Shown here piece by piece: positions 10,505 to 21,146 of a DNA stretch of 37,500 nucleotides. How positions within the stretch are numbered: position 1 is the stretch's first letter; the number at the start of each line of letters is the position of its first letter. Below the pieces are notes generated by a model. The model did not search any database. It saw nothing but the letters and a program-made list of their open reading frames with translations, and was not told the DNA's origin. The stretch is from positions 1 through 37,500 of the forward strand of contig CAJNDS010000326.1 in assembly GCA_905221605.1 (NCBI GenBank), written 5' to 3'. This stretch comes from Symbiodinium natans (lineage: Eukaryota > Sar > Dinophyceae > Suessiales > Symbiodiniaceae). The position numbers were made by a program, and so were the translations under genes.

Positions 10505-11545
10505 CCTAGTACAACTTGTCGTTGGGCTCATCTGGTATTGCGTGATGGCCTCGTAGTGCACTCCATTTCGGAGTCCCTGCACTTGGTGAAAATTGTTTCC
10601 TACTGCGTCTCTGTAGGCAAACACTTCGCTCAGGTACTCTTTCTGGGACCGGGGGTTTCCTGGTTTAGTGTATCTCAAATCCCAAACATATCTAAAATCC
10701 ACTTGGACAAAAACTCATCTCAATCTATCGCTCAGACTGGAATATATCTCCCTAAAAATTGTCAATTATTATTTTCCAAACAAAAATGTTTCAAATGTAT
10801 GAAAACATTTCCTGGCTGAAAGTACAGGACAATCCATTGATGCTATGCTCATTCATTGGTGTTCCATGCACAGCAATGCAATTCCATGCACAGACTGCAA
10901 TGACATGCACCCTCACGCTAACAAGACTGAAGCTTAAGCACTGGCACCTTTTCCAAGGAAGGGGATTTGCCATGTCTGCTTCCATCCGAGATCTGTCCTC
11001 TGCAGGTGTGTGAGAAACGAAATCTCCCCCGTGAAACACTACACAAAGTGCTAAGAGCAGAGTTCTCTGCTGCACTCAGAGGTTCCACCTAAGTGAGCGG
11101 CCTGTCAATGGTTGAGTTGAACAACGAAGTGCACACACGCTCCAAGGTGCAGCGGTAGATCGCTGAGGTTCGTGCTGAAAGGCACATGACGACCCTGCAT
11201 TTCCAAGCGGAAACTGGAAGTACGTAAGTCATGCCCAGAGCGATGCCACACATCGTCAGCGACCGCAAATTTGACGTCGTCAACTGTTCCTGTGGTCGCC
11301 ACTCTACAAAGTACAACATCCACAACCGGCACATTGGTTACCATCACTGCCAGCCATTGGATCCTTGATTCTCTGTTCGTGTCTTCATCAAGACCCGCTG
11401 TTCCGGCATCACGTTTCATCCCAACTGCCAATTGTAAGGCGCTATTGGAGTGGGTGGGTGGGCAGAAAAATTTTTCCCGACCCTCTCCACGAGGGTTGTG
11501 ACTGAGAGGGCTGTGGCCTCTCTTCGTCTGAGCCGAAAAACTTTC
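10505..11545 (-). pseudogene. Possible multi-exon gene or gene remnant, product unknown
   Basis: Three protein-like minus-strand blocks lie in order. The first is an open frame 11545-11105 (ATG at 11419, 104 aa to TGA) containing TTGTVDDVKFAVADDVWH and VPFSTNLSDLPLHLGA. The second is a short block 11008-10948 with a CACCTGCAG acceptor before it and an AAAAG/GTGCCAG donor after it (SRMEADMANPLPWK). The third is about 10670-10505 (KEYLSEVFAYRDAVGNNFHQ). Near the end of the third block the plausible frame appears to change and then meets a TAG, so it may be broken. I recognise no family. The splice signals around the middle block are the best evidence. Confidence 0.35.
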
Positions 11546-12031
11546 TCATTCGTAGAATTCGAAAATTTTTCTCCGGAAAATAAAGGTTTGTACTTGCAGC
11601 ACGATTACCTGTCAATGATCAAGGCGTTGCAAGGCGTGCGCGCGCGCACTGCATAAATTATGAGTGTCGCAGAGCCACGCAATCACAAGCGATATTATTC
11701 CACCCATTCGAATACTTCTTTTCTCACAAAGCATCAGGGGTACCGCGAGGGCCACGTGCAGTCTCATGAACTCTTCCGGCCGCCACTGCAGCCTTCAAGT
11801 GAGGCTCACAACCCTCGATGACGTTCAAGCTCGCTTGAGGTCAAAGATCTTCTTAAGCAGCTAAGGGTCGGACTGCAGATTGGATGCTCCCACCATCGTT
11901 ACGACCTCGCTGCCGCGTGACCTCGCGATGGCGCATCACCTGGGTTCTAGTCCAGCACTTCGCTCCAGAGCCTTTCCTACGGCCTCCCCGTTTTGACGGT
12001 CTTGATGGATCGGCTTGAGCACCGCGCTTGA

Positions 12032-12242
12032 GCCACCGGGAGGTACTCGCCCACACAGCTTTGCCGGTTCAGCGCAACTCTATCCGACGTTGAGGACCAG
12101 GAGCAACGCTGCAACATGAGATGGATGCGCAATCGCCCGGAATTGCATTTTGCCATGGTGGCCCCCCCAGTCATTGAAAGAAGCCTGGACGAATGCGAGG
12201 AACTTGTCACACTGAGAAAGACCGACGCCCATGTACGTGGCA
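12032..12242 (+). CDS. Probable C-terminal exon of an unknown gene
   Basis: An open frame from 12032 to TAG at 12240-12242 encodes a distinctly protein-like tail (FSATLSDVEDQEQRCNMRWM, then RPELHFAMVAPPVIERSLDE and ECEELVTLRKTDAH). There is no good ATG at its start, and a CACACAG acceptor precedes it at about 12058, so it reads as a last exon. The protein is unrecognised. Upstream exons could include 11758-11864 or 11868-11980, but neither is firm. A GC-rich palindrome lies just after the stop. Confidence 0.4.
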
Positions 12243-12283
12243 GCTAGCTAAGCGAATGAGAATGGGCCCCCCCCCCTTTTGAC

Positions 12284-12305
12284 AAGGGGGGCTTAAGCCC
12301 CCCTT
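12284..12305. repeat. Perfect 22-bp GC-rich palindrome
   Basis: AAGGGGGG, then CTTAAG at the centre, then CCCCCCTT. It is fully self-complementary and lies 41 bp after the stop of the putative terminal exon. A second related CCCCCTTTAAG..CCCCTTTAA lies next to it (12299-12319). It may be a hairpin in a 3' untranslated region or a remnant of a foldback element. Confidence 0.7.
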
Positions 12306-12986
12306 TAAGCCCCCTTTAATGAAATTTTCAAAGGTGTCTTCCTGTTCAATATCAAACTGTATGTAAAACTACCAAACTCATGACTGTTCGATCAATGGTC
12401 TTGACCACACCACAATACAAGCATGCAACTGTCAGATGCAATCTCTCGCTCAGCAATCGTTTTTGTGTCACTTGGGCGAGCCAATCTTTTGGCACTTGAG
12501 CCAGTCCTTGAGCCTTGAGCCAATCCTTGATGGCACCTTGAGCCAATGCACCATGGACATGGCAATGTCCACATGCCAATGTTCTCTGTCAGTGTTGCAT
12601 GTTGTTCATGCATGGACAATGTACATGTGCAGGAAGTAAAGCTCAATCCTAACACCGTCCCTTGAATGAATGCTTCAGCAATCATTCACACTAACAGCTT
12701 TACAACATATTACTGTACAACAATTCTTGATGCTGCCGACCTTCTTGTGGAAGATCAACAACCGAATGAATGACTTAGCAATCATCCAAACACAGCTTAC
12801 TCGCAGTCAACAGAACCAGAAACTAGAAACCAATGAATTAGAAGGCGTTTCTGCCAACGGGGCTCAATAAGCTCAGTTCTTCTTCACGTCAAGACTGCAA
12901 TAACTCTTGAAAGAAGCTTTCAAGAGGCTCAGAGAGGTTGAGGCGCCATCTCTGCATGACATCTACTGCCGCGGCGCGGCGAGACG

Positions 12987-13081
12987 CCCTAAACCCTAAA
13001 CCCTAAACCCTGAACCCTAAACCCTGAACCCTAAACCCCGAACCCTCAACCCTAAACCCTAAACCCTAAACCCTAAACCCT
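12987..13081 (+). repeat. Interstitial telomere-type array (CCCTAAA)n
   Basis: About thirteen heptamers of CCCTAAA with a few CCCTGAA, CCCCGAA and CCCTCAA variants. It has the C-rich orientation on the plus strand. Being 13 kb from the window edge and surrounded by non-telomeric DNA, it is interstitial. Confidence 0.95.
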
Positions 13082-13159
13082 CAAAACGAAATAAATAGAA
13101 ATAATTGTATGTGAACAGCTGACAAGCAGAGTTTGAGTATTCATCCAGCGCCTGGTGGA

Positions 13160-13305
13160 AGCCTCTCTGAACCTCTTGGAAGCCTCTTGAGAACCTCTTG
13201 AGCAGGAATTTATTCTACCTGCATGAAAGAAGGCTCAAAGCCTCTCTGAGCCTCTTGAAAGCCTCTTGAGGACCTCTTGAGAAGGAATTTATTCTACCTA
13301 TATGA
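13160..13305 (+). repeat. Tandem duplication of about 67 bp
   Basis: The unit 13160-13226 (GCCTCTCTGAACCTCTTGGA through TTTATTCTACCTGCATGAA) recurs with a handful of changes at 13239-13305. Each unit itself contains CCTCTTGA-type sub-repeats. No coding function seen. The rest of 13310-14260 holds only open frames without protein-like character. Confidence 0.8.
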
Positions 13306-14266
13306 AGAATTTGGCGCCAGAATGCAAAGTGGGGGCAGGTGCAGGGATGCCAGTGGGTCCAAGTGCAAGGGGACGGGTTACAGGGAAGTATCAGGGCGGG
13401 TCAAAATGCCAGCAAGAAGCAGGAAGGGGTCACAGAGGGCTGAGGCAGAGGCGGGCGGAGGTCAGGAGAAGGGCCCGAAAGGGGGCCAGAAGGGAAACGC
13501 CAAGACCATCTTTTTTTTTTGTTCAACAGAACAAATTCAACCTCCATGCCATTGAGCTGCCATGGTTGGAGTTCGTGTCAGTGCAGAATCAGTTGTCAAC
13601 AACTTCAAAATCAGAAATTTGATCCAAAATCATCTCCACATGCACAGTACAGTTCAGCAATCAAAGAAAAAGAAGACTCTTGTCAGTAAAGCTTTGAAGT
13701 GTGAAAAGCAGAGCTCGCGCAGCAGTCTCTTTTTCACTTTGCACTTGAGCCAAACACCAAAGTGTTCAGCAAGCTTCAGTTCTTGCAGCAAGCTCTCTCC
13801 AAGAGCTAAGGGCTCCAAAAGCTACGAATTCCATCTCAACTTTGTTCTACAAAGGAGGTAAAGCAGAAGAACAATGCAACTGCTTTGGTCTACACCTCGG
13901 GGACTTCAGGTCACTTCCGAACAGCAAAACAGCGAAGCTTCAGAGTCCACTCTGCACTCCTACTCCCATCCTACACGTCCAACGGCAACGAACGAAGTGG
14001 CGGGGACACGGAGTGAGTTGCAACAAGACAGAACCTCAGAGTTCTGACACGCACTTGCTCACTACTGCTCTCAAGCAGTTCCAAGTGCTTCAAAACTCAT
14101 CCTAGGCCATGCCAACAAGACAAGACATGTGTCGCAGTCAACCCAAACATGCTTTAGGGACTTTGGGCAAAACCAAACATGCTCATGCCAAGTCATGCAG
14201 CGGAAAAACTCTCATGCTTCTCTCTGTATGGTCAAACACCACATGGCACCAACTGGGCAAACACTA

Positions 14267-16426
14267 CAGGTGAATTTTACGTCTGCACGCTGCGAGGCGT
14301 AGCCACCCGAAGGGGCTGTGGGTTCAAGTGAAACAAAAGCTTACTAAAACTGTGGGGTGAAACTGCCGGTAAGTTCCCCCTCTCATTCCTTGTCCTCGGT
14401 TTTGACGTACCGCTACCCTCAACCTAAGTGAGGCCGGAATGTCGTTTTGACCAAGTCGTTGCCAGTGGCACGAAGACTTTGGCCAAGGCAAATTGCCTGT
14501 ATGCTTGCACATTCTCTGTGTTGTCTATTCGGGAGGTGATCCATGCCCTCGTTCGTGGAGGCCGCTATCCCTCAACCGAATGGAGGTCAATTCCTGTAGA
14601 CCCAGGTGCTCGTTCTACGAGTCTCATTGCATGTCCTCAGTGCTTCCATCCACACCCCTCCACCGTAGTGAGGCCGGACAAATCTTCAAACCAGGTCTAG
14701 GCCCTGGTCATGGTGGCTGCCTCTTGCATGCACAGGGCATACTTCCTGTGGCTTGCCGGGAGGTGATCCATGCCCTCCGATTCTCAGAGGCCGCTATCCC
14801 TCTACCAGCGGGGTGGTCAATCCCCATAGACCGTTCCTTGATTGAGGCCCAATTTGCACTGTCTCGTCATCTCACCTTGACGGATCCATGCCCTCGATTC
14901 ACACATCTCCAACACGAGCCAAGCAGGAGGACCAGGTGAAGTACCTGCCCAAACATACCCCTTTTTGGGCTGGAGGACGCTAAGCGACCGAAATCGCCGC
15001 TACGCACCGGTGACCCCACGCCACACACCTTCAACAGGTGGCCGGTACAGGCGCCTGACAGGGGGCCGGGCAAGGTGCCGACTACCAGGTCAAACCCACC
15101 CTCCTGTGAGGGTATTATGTACGAGGCCGCTATCCATTGTGAGACTTGACTTTCTCCAATCCAGCCGTAGCCATTCAGCTGGTTCTTTGGTTTGCCACCA
15201 AAACTCCATACTCTCACTTGGGAGTCGATTACCCTCAACCAAAGTGAGGCCCACTCTGCTACCACGGATTAGCTGCTTGCTTGGTCCTTGTGGGCATTTC
15301 TGAAAGCAGTGACATCGACGCCTCCACGGAATACGTCCCGGCTAATCCAGGGTTCTCAGCAGCTCCGGTGTTCTCGCACTTACTAACCGTGCCTTGCTGT
15401 TCTCCCCAGAATCGCCCTGGCTTTCTCGCGCTTACTCCCCAGTCGACGTATTCCTCACCACAAAGTTCACTGCCCATTGGGACTCGAGGCTTCTCCATTG
15501 CAATGCTGGTACCTGCCCTTTGCTGGCCACCATGCCTGGCCAGTGTCCCTCATCCATATTCTGGAGTTTGCTCTTTTATCCATAGCTCACATTCCCTCAG
15601 ACCAAAGTCGAGGCCGAATGATTGCTTTGTTTGATTGAGCACTGCTGGGCTGCGGTTGTCTCCTATCAATTGCTCCGACACACCGGCACCGCGGAGTCTA
15701 TGCTTCAAGCTGCTTGACCGCTTTGCGCCCAGTAGCATCAGCCGTCCAAGCTTCATGCAGTGCTTCCAGAGTCTCCAAGACTCAATTCCGGCAGACCAAT
15801 AAGTGCCCGGCCTGCCCATTCTATCATTCTTCCCTCAGCTGATGCGAGGCCGGAACATCATGCACCTTCTTCATCAGCGAGGCGTTTTCGCAACCCTTCT
15901 GTTGTTCCCTCAGCCGTGGCGAGGCCGAACCATCCATTCCCTCAGCCGAGGCGAGGCCGAACCTTTACTCCAGCATAGCGAGGCCGAAACTGCCCTTGCA
16001 TAGCCTCACATGGCATCTCCGCTGGATTCACGGGTTCTGAAAGCATTGTGCTGCGAGGGTATGTTGATCACCCTCATTCCGGCAAGCTAAGCCTGCATTC
16101 GGGTTTGCCCTCACATGGCCCTTAATGGCGAGGCTGTGCTCGCAATTCAATCCACTTCCACTTGCCTGGTTACTGGCCGGCGACGTTTCATCACCTCAAA
16201 GGAGCATCCATTCCTCATCATCTTCCGACAAGGCCAGCATCCTTCTCGACACATCAGGGCCATACACCATAATCACCAGCCTTCCCAGGTACCTGTTTAC
16301 ACGTCCGCTGCCATCAATCATCAGGGATGGGTTTGTGGGATCGACATAGAAATCGATGTTCCAAAGCCTCGCATCTTCACAGCATCGGAAATTCCGGAGC
16401 TGCAGATGGAGGTTAGCTGCATTCAG
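14267..16426 (+). repeat. Long direct repeat, copy A (2.16 kb)
   Basis: This segment is nearly identical to 27862-30233 (copy B), by eye about 95 percent with small indels. The left edge falls inside the CAGGTGAATTTTACGTCTGC module, which is truncated here. The right edge is at GTTAGCTGCATTCAG, after which the copies diverge. It contains several mini-hairpins, two internal imperfect copies of a GGGAGGTGATCCATGCCCTC segment (about 14531 and 14758), and a minus-strand open frame shared by both copies. Copy A and copy B bracket the LINE-like coding region, so the arrangement is either a tandem array of 13.6-kb units or long flanking repeats. Confidence 0.9.
15595..15990 (+). repeat. Mini-hairpins in repeat A
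   Basis: Hairpins at 15595-15613 (GAC CAAA GTC), about 15834-15850 (GC TGAT GC), 15908-15924, 15944-15960 and a degenerate one near 15974. Each has the CCTC-A...GAGGCCGAA (or GGAAC) frame. Copy B holds the same set at about 29221-29785, one of them interrupted by the 183-bp insertion. Earlier members of repeat A lie at 14417-14433, 14657-14673 and 15233-15249 and use AC/GT inner pairs. Confidence 0.8.
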
Positions 16427-16726
16427 GCTTCTTTGGACATTCCAATTCCCACAGCTGCCCCAGGCTATGTTGCCTCTCCTGGTGCGACGGACAAAGTGGG
16501 TACGATATGACTGCGACAGTTCCAGGAAAAGCCTTCACGACGCCCCTGGTGTGACCATGCAAATACACAGCATGCAATTGCCGGCATGGTCCGTCGCTCT
16601 CCGTCTGCCTTGCAGCAAGTCTCTTTGGCGTGTGGCACACTGTCCAGGGCACTGTGGACGGCCACTCTGCTCGCCGATAGCCCACGGGCGGAAATCTGGG
16701 GTTGAGACGGGGCCCTGTTCCAACAA
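16196..16726 (-). pseudogene. Open frame in repeat A interrupted by one TGA, product unknown
   Basis: Codons from 16534 to the TGA at 16196-16198 give 112 residues with strong protein character (LHLQLRNFRCCEDARLWNID, YVDPTNPSLMIDGSGR, ending LALSEDDEEWMLL). The same frame continues upstream across a single TGA at 16535-16537 to at least 16726, although the upstream part is less convincing. No family recognised. The plus-strand ATG frame 16115-16510 overlaps it and is also open, but looks less like a protein. Copy B keeps only the last 77 codons. Confidence 0.45.
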
Positions 16727-16803
16727 AGGAAGTTAAGGCCTCGGAACCCGATTCGCTCGCACAGGTCTGCTATCTTCTTGCACCTCAGTTCACGAGGTGT
16801 TTC

Positions 16804-16940
16804 CCTCAACCGTAGTGAGGCCGAACTATGTTGTCCCTCAGCCGAAGCGAGGCCGAAGAGTTTCCACAATCCTCAGCTCAGGCGAGGCCGACAACACCCT
16901 CAGCAGCGAGGTCGAAAGTTCCCTCAGCACTCGGCGAGGC
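16804..16940 (+). repeat. Mini-hairpin cluster upstream of a 215-bp module
   Basis: Five hairpins follow each other: 16804-16820 (CCTCAACCGTAGTGAGG), 16836-16852 (CCTCAGCCGAAGCGAGG), and three near 16873, 16901 and 16924. Each is followed by CCGAA, TCGAA, CCGAC or CCGTA. The first uses AC/GT in the inner stem where the second uses GC/GC, a compensatory change. The cluster is directly followed by the module at 16949. Confidence 0.8.
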
Positions 16941-16948
16941 CGTACACA

Positions 16949-17160
16949 GGCAGCTATGTGGCTGGCAGAACTACCGAGCAAACACAGTGGTTTCGGTTTG
17001 AGTCCTGTTGGAGCCCACCCTTAGGTACAGCCTCCAGGCCACCGAACAGCTCACTACCTGCGCACCCCACCGGGGTTGAGCCGAGACTTGAGCCAGGTGA
17101 ATTTTACGTCTGCACGCTGCGTCGCATAGCCACCCGAAGGGGCCGTTGGTCAAAGTGAAA
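16949..17160 (+). repeat. 215-bp module, copy 1
   Basis: Begins near GGCAGCTATGTGGCTGGCAG and ends after CCACCCGAAGGGGC. It includes CACCCCACCGGGGTTGAGCC and the CAGGTGAATTTTACGTCTGC core. Closely similar stretches lie at 19083-19300 and 27718-27925, and the core alone at 14267-14320. Each full copy directly follows a hairpin cluster. Within the core, TACGTC can pair with GGCGTA in three of the four copies, and GCCACC with GGGGC, so a structured RNA is possible. It does not look like a tRNA. Confidence 0.75.
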
Positions 17161-17224
17161 CTAAACTAAAAATTACCTCGCTTGAGGTGTTGCGTTCTCA
17201 GCTAGGCCCTCTCTCAGCTGCAAC

Positions 17225-19008
17225 CCTCAGCACTCGCGAGGCCGACTTTGCCCTCCGCATGCATTGCTGTTGAGGCACTTGTTGTGGCATCAGCCTCCGT
17301 AAGTTTGGCAATCCCCACTCAGCACTGGATGTTCTGTTCGAGGCATATTCCCTCAGCGCATGCGAGGCCGCAAAGTGAAACACGTGAGGTATGAAAGACT
17401 GCTACTCCAGGTTCGTCCGCAGCTCCGGCTTTCTCGCACTTACTAACCGTGCCTTGCAGCCTCCCCCAAAGTAGCGTCACCCTGGCTTTCTCGCTCTTAC
17501 TCACCAGTTGACCAATAATGCATCTCACGCGGTTGCTTCATGGTAAAACTGCAGCTCGAGGTCCCGGCGTTCTCGCTCTTACTAACCCGGACCGACACTG
17601 CAGAGAAGCATGACTGTTGTTCCCTCAGCGGAGGCGAGGCCGAACAACCATTCCGCTGCATCTGCGCAGCCAGGCCCTCAGCTCCTCACTGAGCCAGGGC
17701 TATCTCTAGACAGAGTTCCCTTGCTGGCAAGCCCTCTATCTCTATGTGACCCCCGCGGTGCCACGTATAAGCAGCTGCTCCGCGTGTCTTAGGACCACAG
17801 TTTTCATTCGGATTTGTTGTTGTAGGCCTTCCAGTGCTTGAGGCCGAATCCAAACACCACATCACACGTCACACGGCTAGGCAATTTGGCTCCAACATCT
17901 GAAGATAGTGACACATACTCTGCGTGGCGTCCGCGTGAGCTAGCCTGTCCTAGAGTTTAGGAGTTCGGCTCCTTTCATCGCTTGTCTTACCACAGGTCTC
18001 TTTCGGTGGCCCGTACTCAGCAGCCAGCACATGTACCATCCTCAGACGCCAGAGCCGCCTTGCCCCAGCAAGTGCCCATAAAACCACTCACCAGACAGTG
18101 AGAGCCAACATCTTCAAACAACCTCCAGCGGCCGTGCCGCGAGGACCTAAACATCTGCAAGGTTCCGCCTTGTCTGTGTGCACGGACAGACCCCAGCCCT
18201 TGCAGGAGACGTGGATGTAAACAAAAGCAGGCCTGCCATGTCCAGCAGGCTGATTACCATTGGTTGCCTTCAGATGGGAAAAGCGCGAAGATCGGGTAAC
18301 CTCCATCTGAATCCTTTCCGGCCAATACCAACCCTTACAAACCCTCAGCACGGAGCGAGGCCGAAGGAGGCTTTCTTGGACTATTGGTTTTCCGGGGAGC
18401 AGCCACCAACAGCTGCTCTTCAACTTGCACTGCGCCGCACCACAGTCCTACTGCAAGTTCTTTGGCAACGGTTTCTCAGTAGCACCAGTCAATGAGCTTT
18501 ACGACACTGATGCCTTTGGTTTTTTGTGTCCAGGCAGATCCACCAGGGTTGGGCCAAATCTGTTCTACCTGATTCTACCTGCGAAGAATATCCAGTTGTG
18601 CTCAGCTTGCAGATCCCCGAAAACCAGCAAACTCGGGCTCAAGCACACCGCTATTGTTCGGGACACTCCTGTCAACAACTGCAAGGATGCCGCTTGCAGT
18701 GCGACGTTGGCCTGCACTGTCTGCAACGTGCCTTGGCCGTTTTCCCCCGTGTTTCGGTCTCACCTTCGTTCTCCACACAAACGAGCGAGGAACCCAAACT
18801 CACCCTAACACACAGCCCTCAATCCAAATGAGGGTCGGCGGGTTTTGTTCACCCAGAGACAGCAGGAATCTCTGGTGAGCAACAGGCTCTAGCGTCACCC
18901 CTCAAGCAAATCGAGGCTGCAACTCTCACTGTGACCCAGAGCAGACTGTAGGCCACAAGGTTCCCTCAGCAACGCGAGGACGAAAAGCTTCCCTCTAGCG
19001 AAGCGAGG
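17225..19008 (+). repeat. Scattered mini-hairpins in a stretch without recognised gene
   Basis: Copies occur near 17225, 17352, 17622, 18345, 18817-18833, 18964-18979 and 18992-19008. The one at 18817-18833 (CCTCAATCCAAATGAGG) has AT/AT inner pairs, a further covariant. A partial third copy of a repeat-A segment (GTTCTCGCACTTACTAACCG type) lies at about 17430-17515, with a fragment at 17565-17590. The plus-strand open frames at 18425-18831 are not convincing as genes. Confidence 0.7.
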
Positions 19009-19082
19009 CCGAAAACTGTGCACTCGAACGTCCTTCGTCGTCGGCAGCAGTTGGCGGGCCGCCGCTCTATGACAGCTTAGCC

Positions 19083-19300
19083 GGTCAGCCGGCCTACGAG
19101 CAAACACAGTTTTGCCAGGGCCTCAAAACGGAACCTACCCTTAGTTACAAGCCCCAGGGCCAGCCACAACGGCACTAAAGACGCTCTCTACCTGAGCACC
19201 CCACCGGGGTTGAGCCGAAACCTTGAGCCAGGTGAATTTTACGTCTGCACGCTGCTTGGCGTAGCCACCCGAAGGGGCTGGGGTATCAGGGTGAAACTTA
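19083..19300 (+). repeat. 215-bp module, copy 2
   Basis: More diverged in its first half (from the GAGCAAACACAGT word at about 19098) but nearly identical from ACCTGAGCACCCCACCGGGG (about 19190) to GAAGGGGCTG. It lies between the hairpins at 18964-19008 and those at 19343-19489, 3' of the kinase-like frame on the minus strand. Confidence 0.75.
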
Positions 19301-19342
19301 CAAACTCTGCACAGTGAGACTACCGGTACTAGCCCTCACTTC

Positions 19343-19489
19343 CCTCAGACATTTGTCGAGGCCGAAATCCATTCCCTCAGACCGTGGTCGAGGCCGAAAT
19401 ACCCTCAGGTCATGCCGAGGCCGAACTTCCCTCTCTTGCACCCCTCAGACCGAAGTCGAGGCCGAAACTCCTCAGGCAGCACGCCGAGG
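19343..19489 (+). repeat. Mini-hairpin cluster with covarying stems
   Basis: Five hairpins in 147 bp: 19343-19361 (inner pairs GAC/GTC, loop ATTT), 19375-19393 (GAC/GTC, loop CGTG), 19403-19420 (GG/CC), 19443-19461 (GAC/GTC, loop CGAA) and 19470-19489 (GGC/GCC). All share CCTC, an unpaired A, and GAGG, and most are followed by CCGAA. It is the clearest place to see that pairing, not sequence, is kept. It lies just 3' of the kinase-like frame. Confidence 0.85.
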
Positions 19490-19558
19490 CGGTATTTTGA
19501 TTCGGTTTGTTGGTGCCTCTCTGACCACTATCCATGTTTCTTGTCTGTTCTGCGCTGC

Positions 19559-20440
19559 TCACTCATCAGCTTCGTCATACGGCATGCCCAACGTGATTTT
19601 CTGGATCTCTGTTGCCGGAACCGAAAGTAGGGTTCCATCCCATCCTCGTTTTGCAATCCCGGCATCCAGCAGGTGCTGGGCAAATGGCCCGACATTGCCT
19701 ACGCACGCCATCCAAAGCGCGCTGGCCTTGCCGTCGTACGTTCTGACCAATCCACGTATGGTTGCCAGTAACTCCTCATCATATTTCTCCAGGAGGCGTA
19801 CGAGGCCGCATGATATCTTGTATCTCTCCTCCTGCAGCGTCGTCCACTCCGCCGTGTCAAAGAACACTGCCCGTGGTAGCGATCCTGACATTGGGTCGCG
19901 CCCAACGTTGCTCACCGTGATATCCGATAGAGCAACTCCTTGCATGGTCAGCCATGACGTTATAGCCACCAGGTAAAACAGGGACTGTCTGAGGACCCCG
20001 GCTTCATGGCGATGTTCCTGCCACCATGTGTTGAACAGCTCTGCCCTGCGGATGATACTTCCATAGAAGTAGTGGTGGCAGTAACCCTCCACTGCTTCGT
20101 CGAAAAGGACTCCAATCCATCCTGCCCACAGGGTCCTGGTGACCAGGGTGGGGAATTGTTCCCCATACCCTGCTTCGTTGCCAAAGCTCTGGGGTTCCAT
20201 CGCTAGTTTCATGACCCATAGCCGATCCAGAGCATATCCTCGTCGAGTGCGCCCCGCACCTATAAAGGGAAGCACCCTAGGCTGTAAGCTTTGCCCTGTC
20301 GTTGGGTTGCGGACCAATTGGACCTCCCCAAGCCAATGGAGCGCTGTCCTTGGCCTTTGCTGGTTCTGCAGTTTATGCACCAAAGGTGCACAGGCTTGAC
20401 TTGCCCCATGGCTTCCTTTTTCTCCTTTCCCTCAGCTTCC
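19559..20440 (-). CDS. Degenerate protein-kinase-like domain downstream of ORF2
   Basis: The frame is open from about 20440 to 19559; the first start-like codon is TTG 20383, so no true start is visible. Counting from there (274 residues), FIGAGRTRRGYALDRLWVMK (40-59) looks like a glycine-rich loop followed by the VAIK lysine (Lys59). LSDITVSN (152-159) resembles a catalytic loop with Asp154 and Asn159, and VFFDTAEW carries a DFG-like Asp176. The HRD histidine is absent and spacing is unusual, so it may be an atypical or inactive kinase-fold protein. The frame is not a standard LINE domain. It may be a gene captured by the element or an ORF3. I infer the fold only from these motifs. Confidence 0.45.
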
Positions 20441-20784
20441 TGCGAGGCCATATTGTGGGCACCTGGCCCTTCCGCCAGCGTGACTGTACGAGGCTGGCTT
20501 GCCTCTTGCTCTTCATTGACACCCTCAGCTTGATGCGAGGCCGTACTGTCTTCTCCTCTCTCCCGTAGGCGTACCGGACCCACCGGAGATTCCGAAGCTC
20601 TCTCCTCTTCACTATCCCAAGGCTGCTCCGGGTGTCTGGCCTGTCGAAGCGGGGAACGTTCACGGGGCTGATCCTTCTGCTTGTTCTTGCTTTTGCCCTT
20701 GCCTTTGTCCGGCCGATTCCTTAACCAGGATGGCAGTCGGGACCCTTGTCTTCTCATCGTAGCATCCGTCTTCCATTGCCTCAT
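20260..20784 (-). CDS. Highly charged open frame, 174 aa, possible N-terminal part of the kinase-like gene
   Basis: Starts at a real ATG (20784), five bases after the last base of the preceding TAG codon as read on the minus strand. It is Lys/Arg/Glu-rich with a KGKGKSKNKQK stretch, and carries two in-frame hairpin peptides, ASHQAEG (20523-20540) and ASQEAEG (20430-20447). The kinase-like frame begins to be open at about 20440 and overlaps this one until 20260. A frame change in the overlap, by mutation or programmed shifting, would join them. Confidence 0.45.
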   Translation of the reverse strand: MRQWKTDATMRRQGSRLPSWLRNRPDKGKGKSKNKQKDQPRERSPLRQARHPEQPWDSEEERASESPVGPVRLRERGEDSTASHQAEGVNEEQEASQPRTVTLAEGPGAHNMASQEAEGKEKKEAMGQVKPVHLWCINCRTSKGQGQRSIGLGRSNWSATQRQGKAYSLGCFPL

Positions 20785-20786
20785 TG

Positions 20787-21146
20787 CTACAGGCCCGCCT
20801 TGTGCAATTTAGAAGCCCACAGTTGCTTCCGCTCTTCACTGAGGTAGGTCTCCGCTTGGTAGACCCAATCGTTCCTTGTGCTGCAGCGAGCGAGACTGCG
20901 ACACGCCGCTTTTAGGTGAGTGTAGTTTGCCCTCTTGGGGTCTGTTTCCAGGAACTGCTCCTCCAAAATTGGTTTCCACGAATCCTCCAATTTGATTCGC
21001 ACCTGGAGGGTCAATTTCTCCGGCTGCTCGTCCGGCCGGTCTTTTGAGGATGAGGACGTCGTTGTTTCACCCTCAGCTCTGCGAGGCCGAGGCCTCCTCT
21101 CTTTACCCTCAGCGATGTCGCAAGCACGCGGCACCGCGAGGCCGAA
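20787..21146 (-). pseudogene. Downstream open frame with two hairpin-encoded AEG peptides
   Basis: Same frame as ORF2, opening after a TAA at 21147-21149 and ending at TAG 20787-20789. About 119 codons, no obvious ATG. It reads DIAEG and PRPRRAEG from hairpins at 21107-21141 and 21071-21086, then a Ser-rich charged stretch and a helical region (LTLQVRIKLEDSW, ETYLSEERKQLW). It may be the first part of a third gene continued in other frames at 20784-20260 and 20440-19559. Confidence 0.45.

Noticed and set aside
17054-17150. tRNA-derived SINE head in the 215-bp module
   Set aside because: GGGGTTGAGCC loosely recalls a B box, but no A box at the right distance and no cloverleaf could be drawn.
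18425-18831. Two overlapping plus-strand Cys-rich frames of 101-127 codons
   Set aside because: Both frames look equally open, neither has a family motif, and the stretch is part of the repetitive hairpin-bearing DNA.
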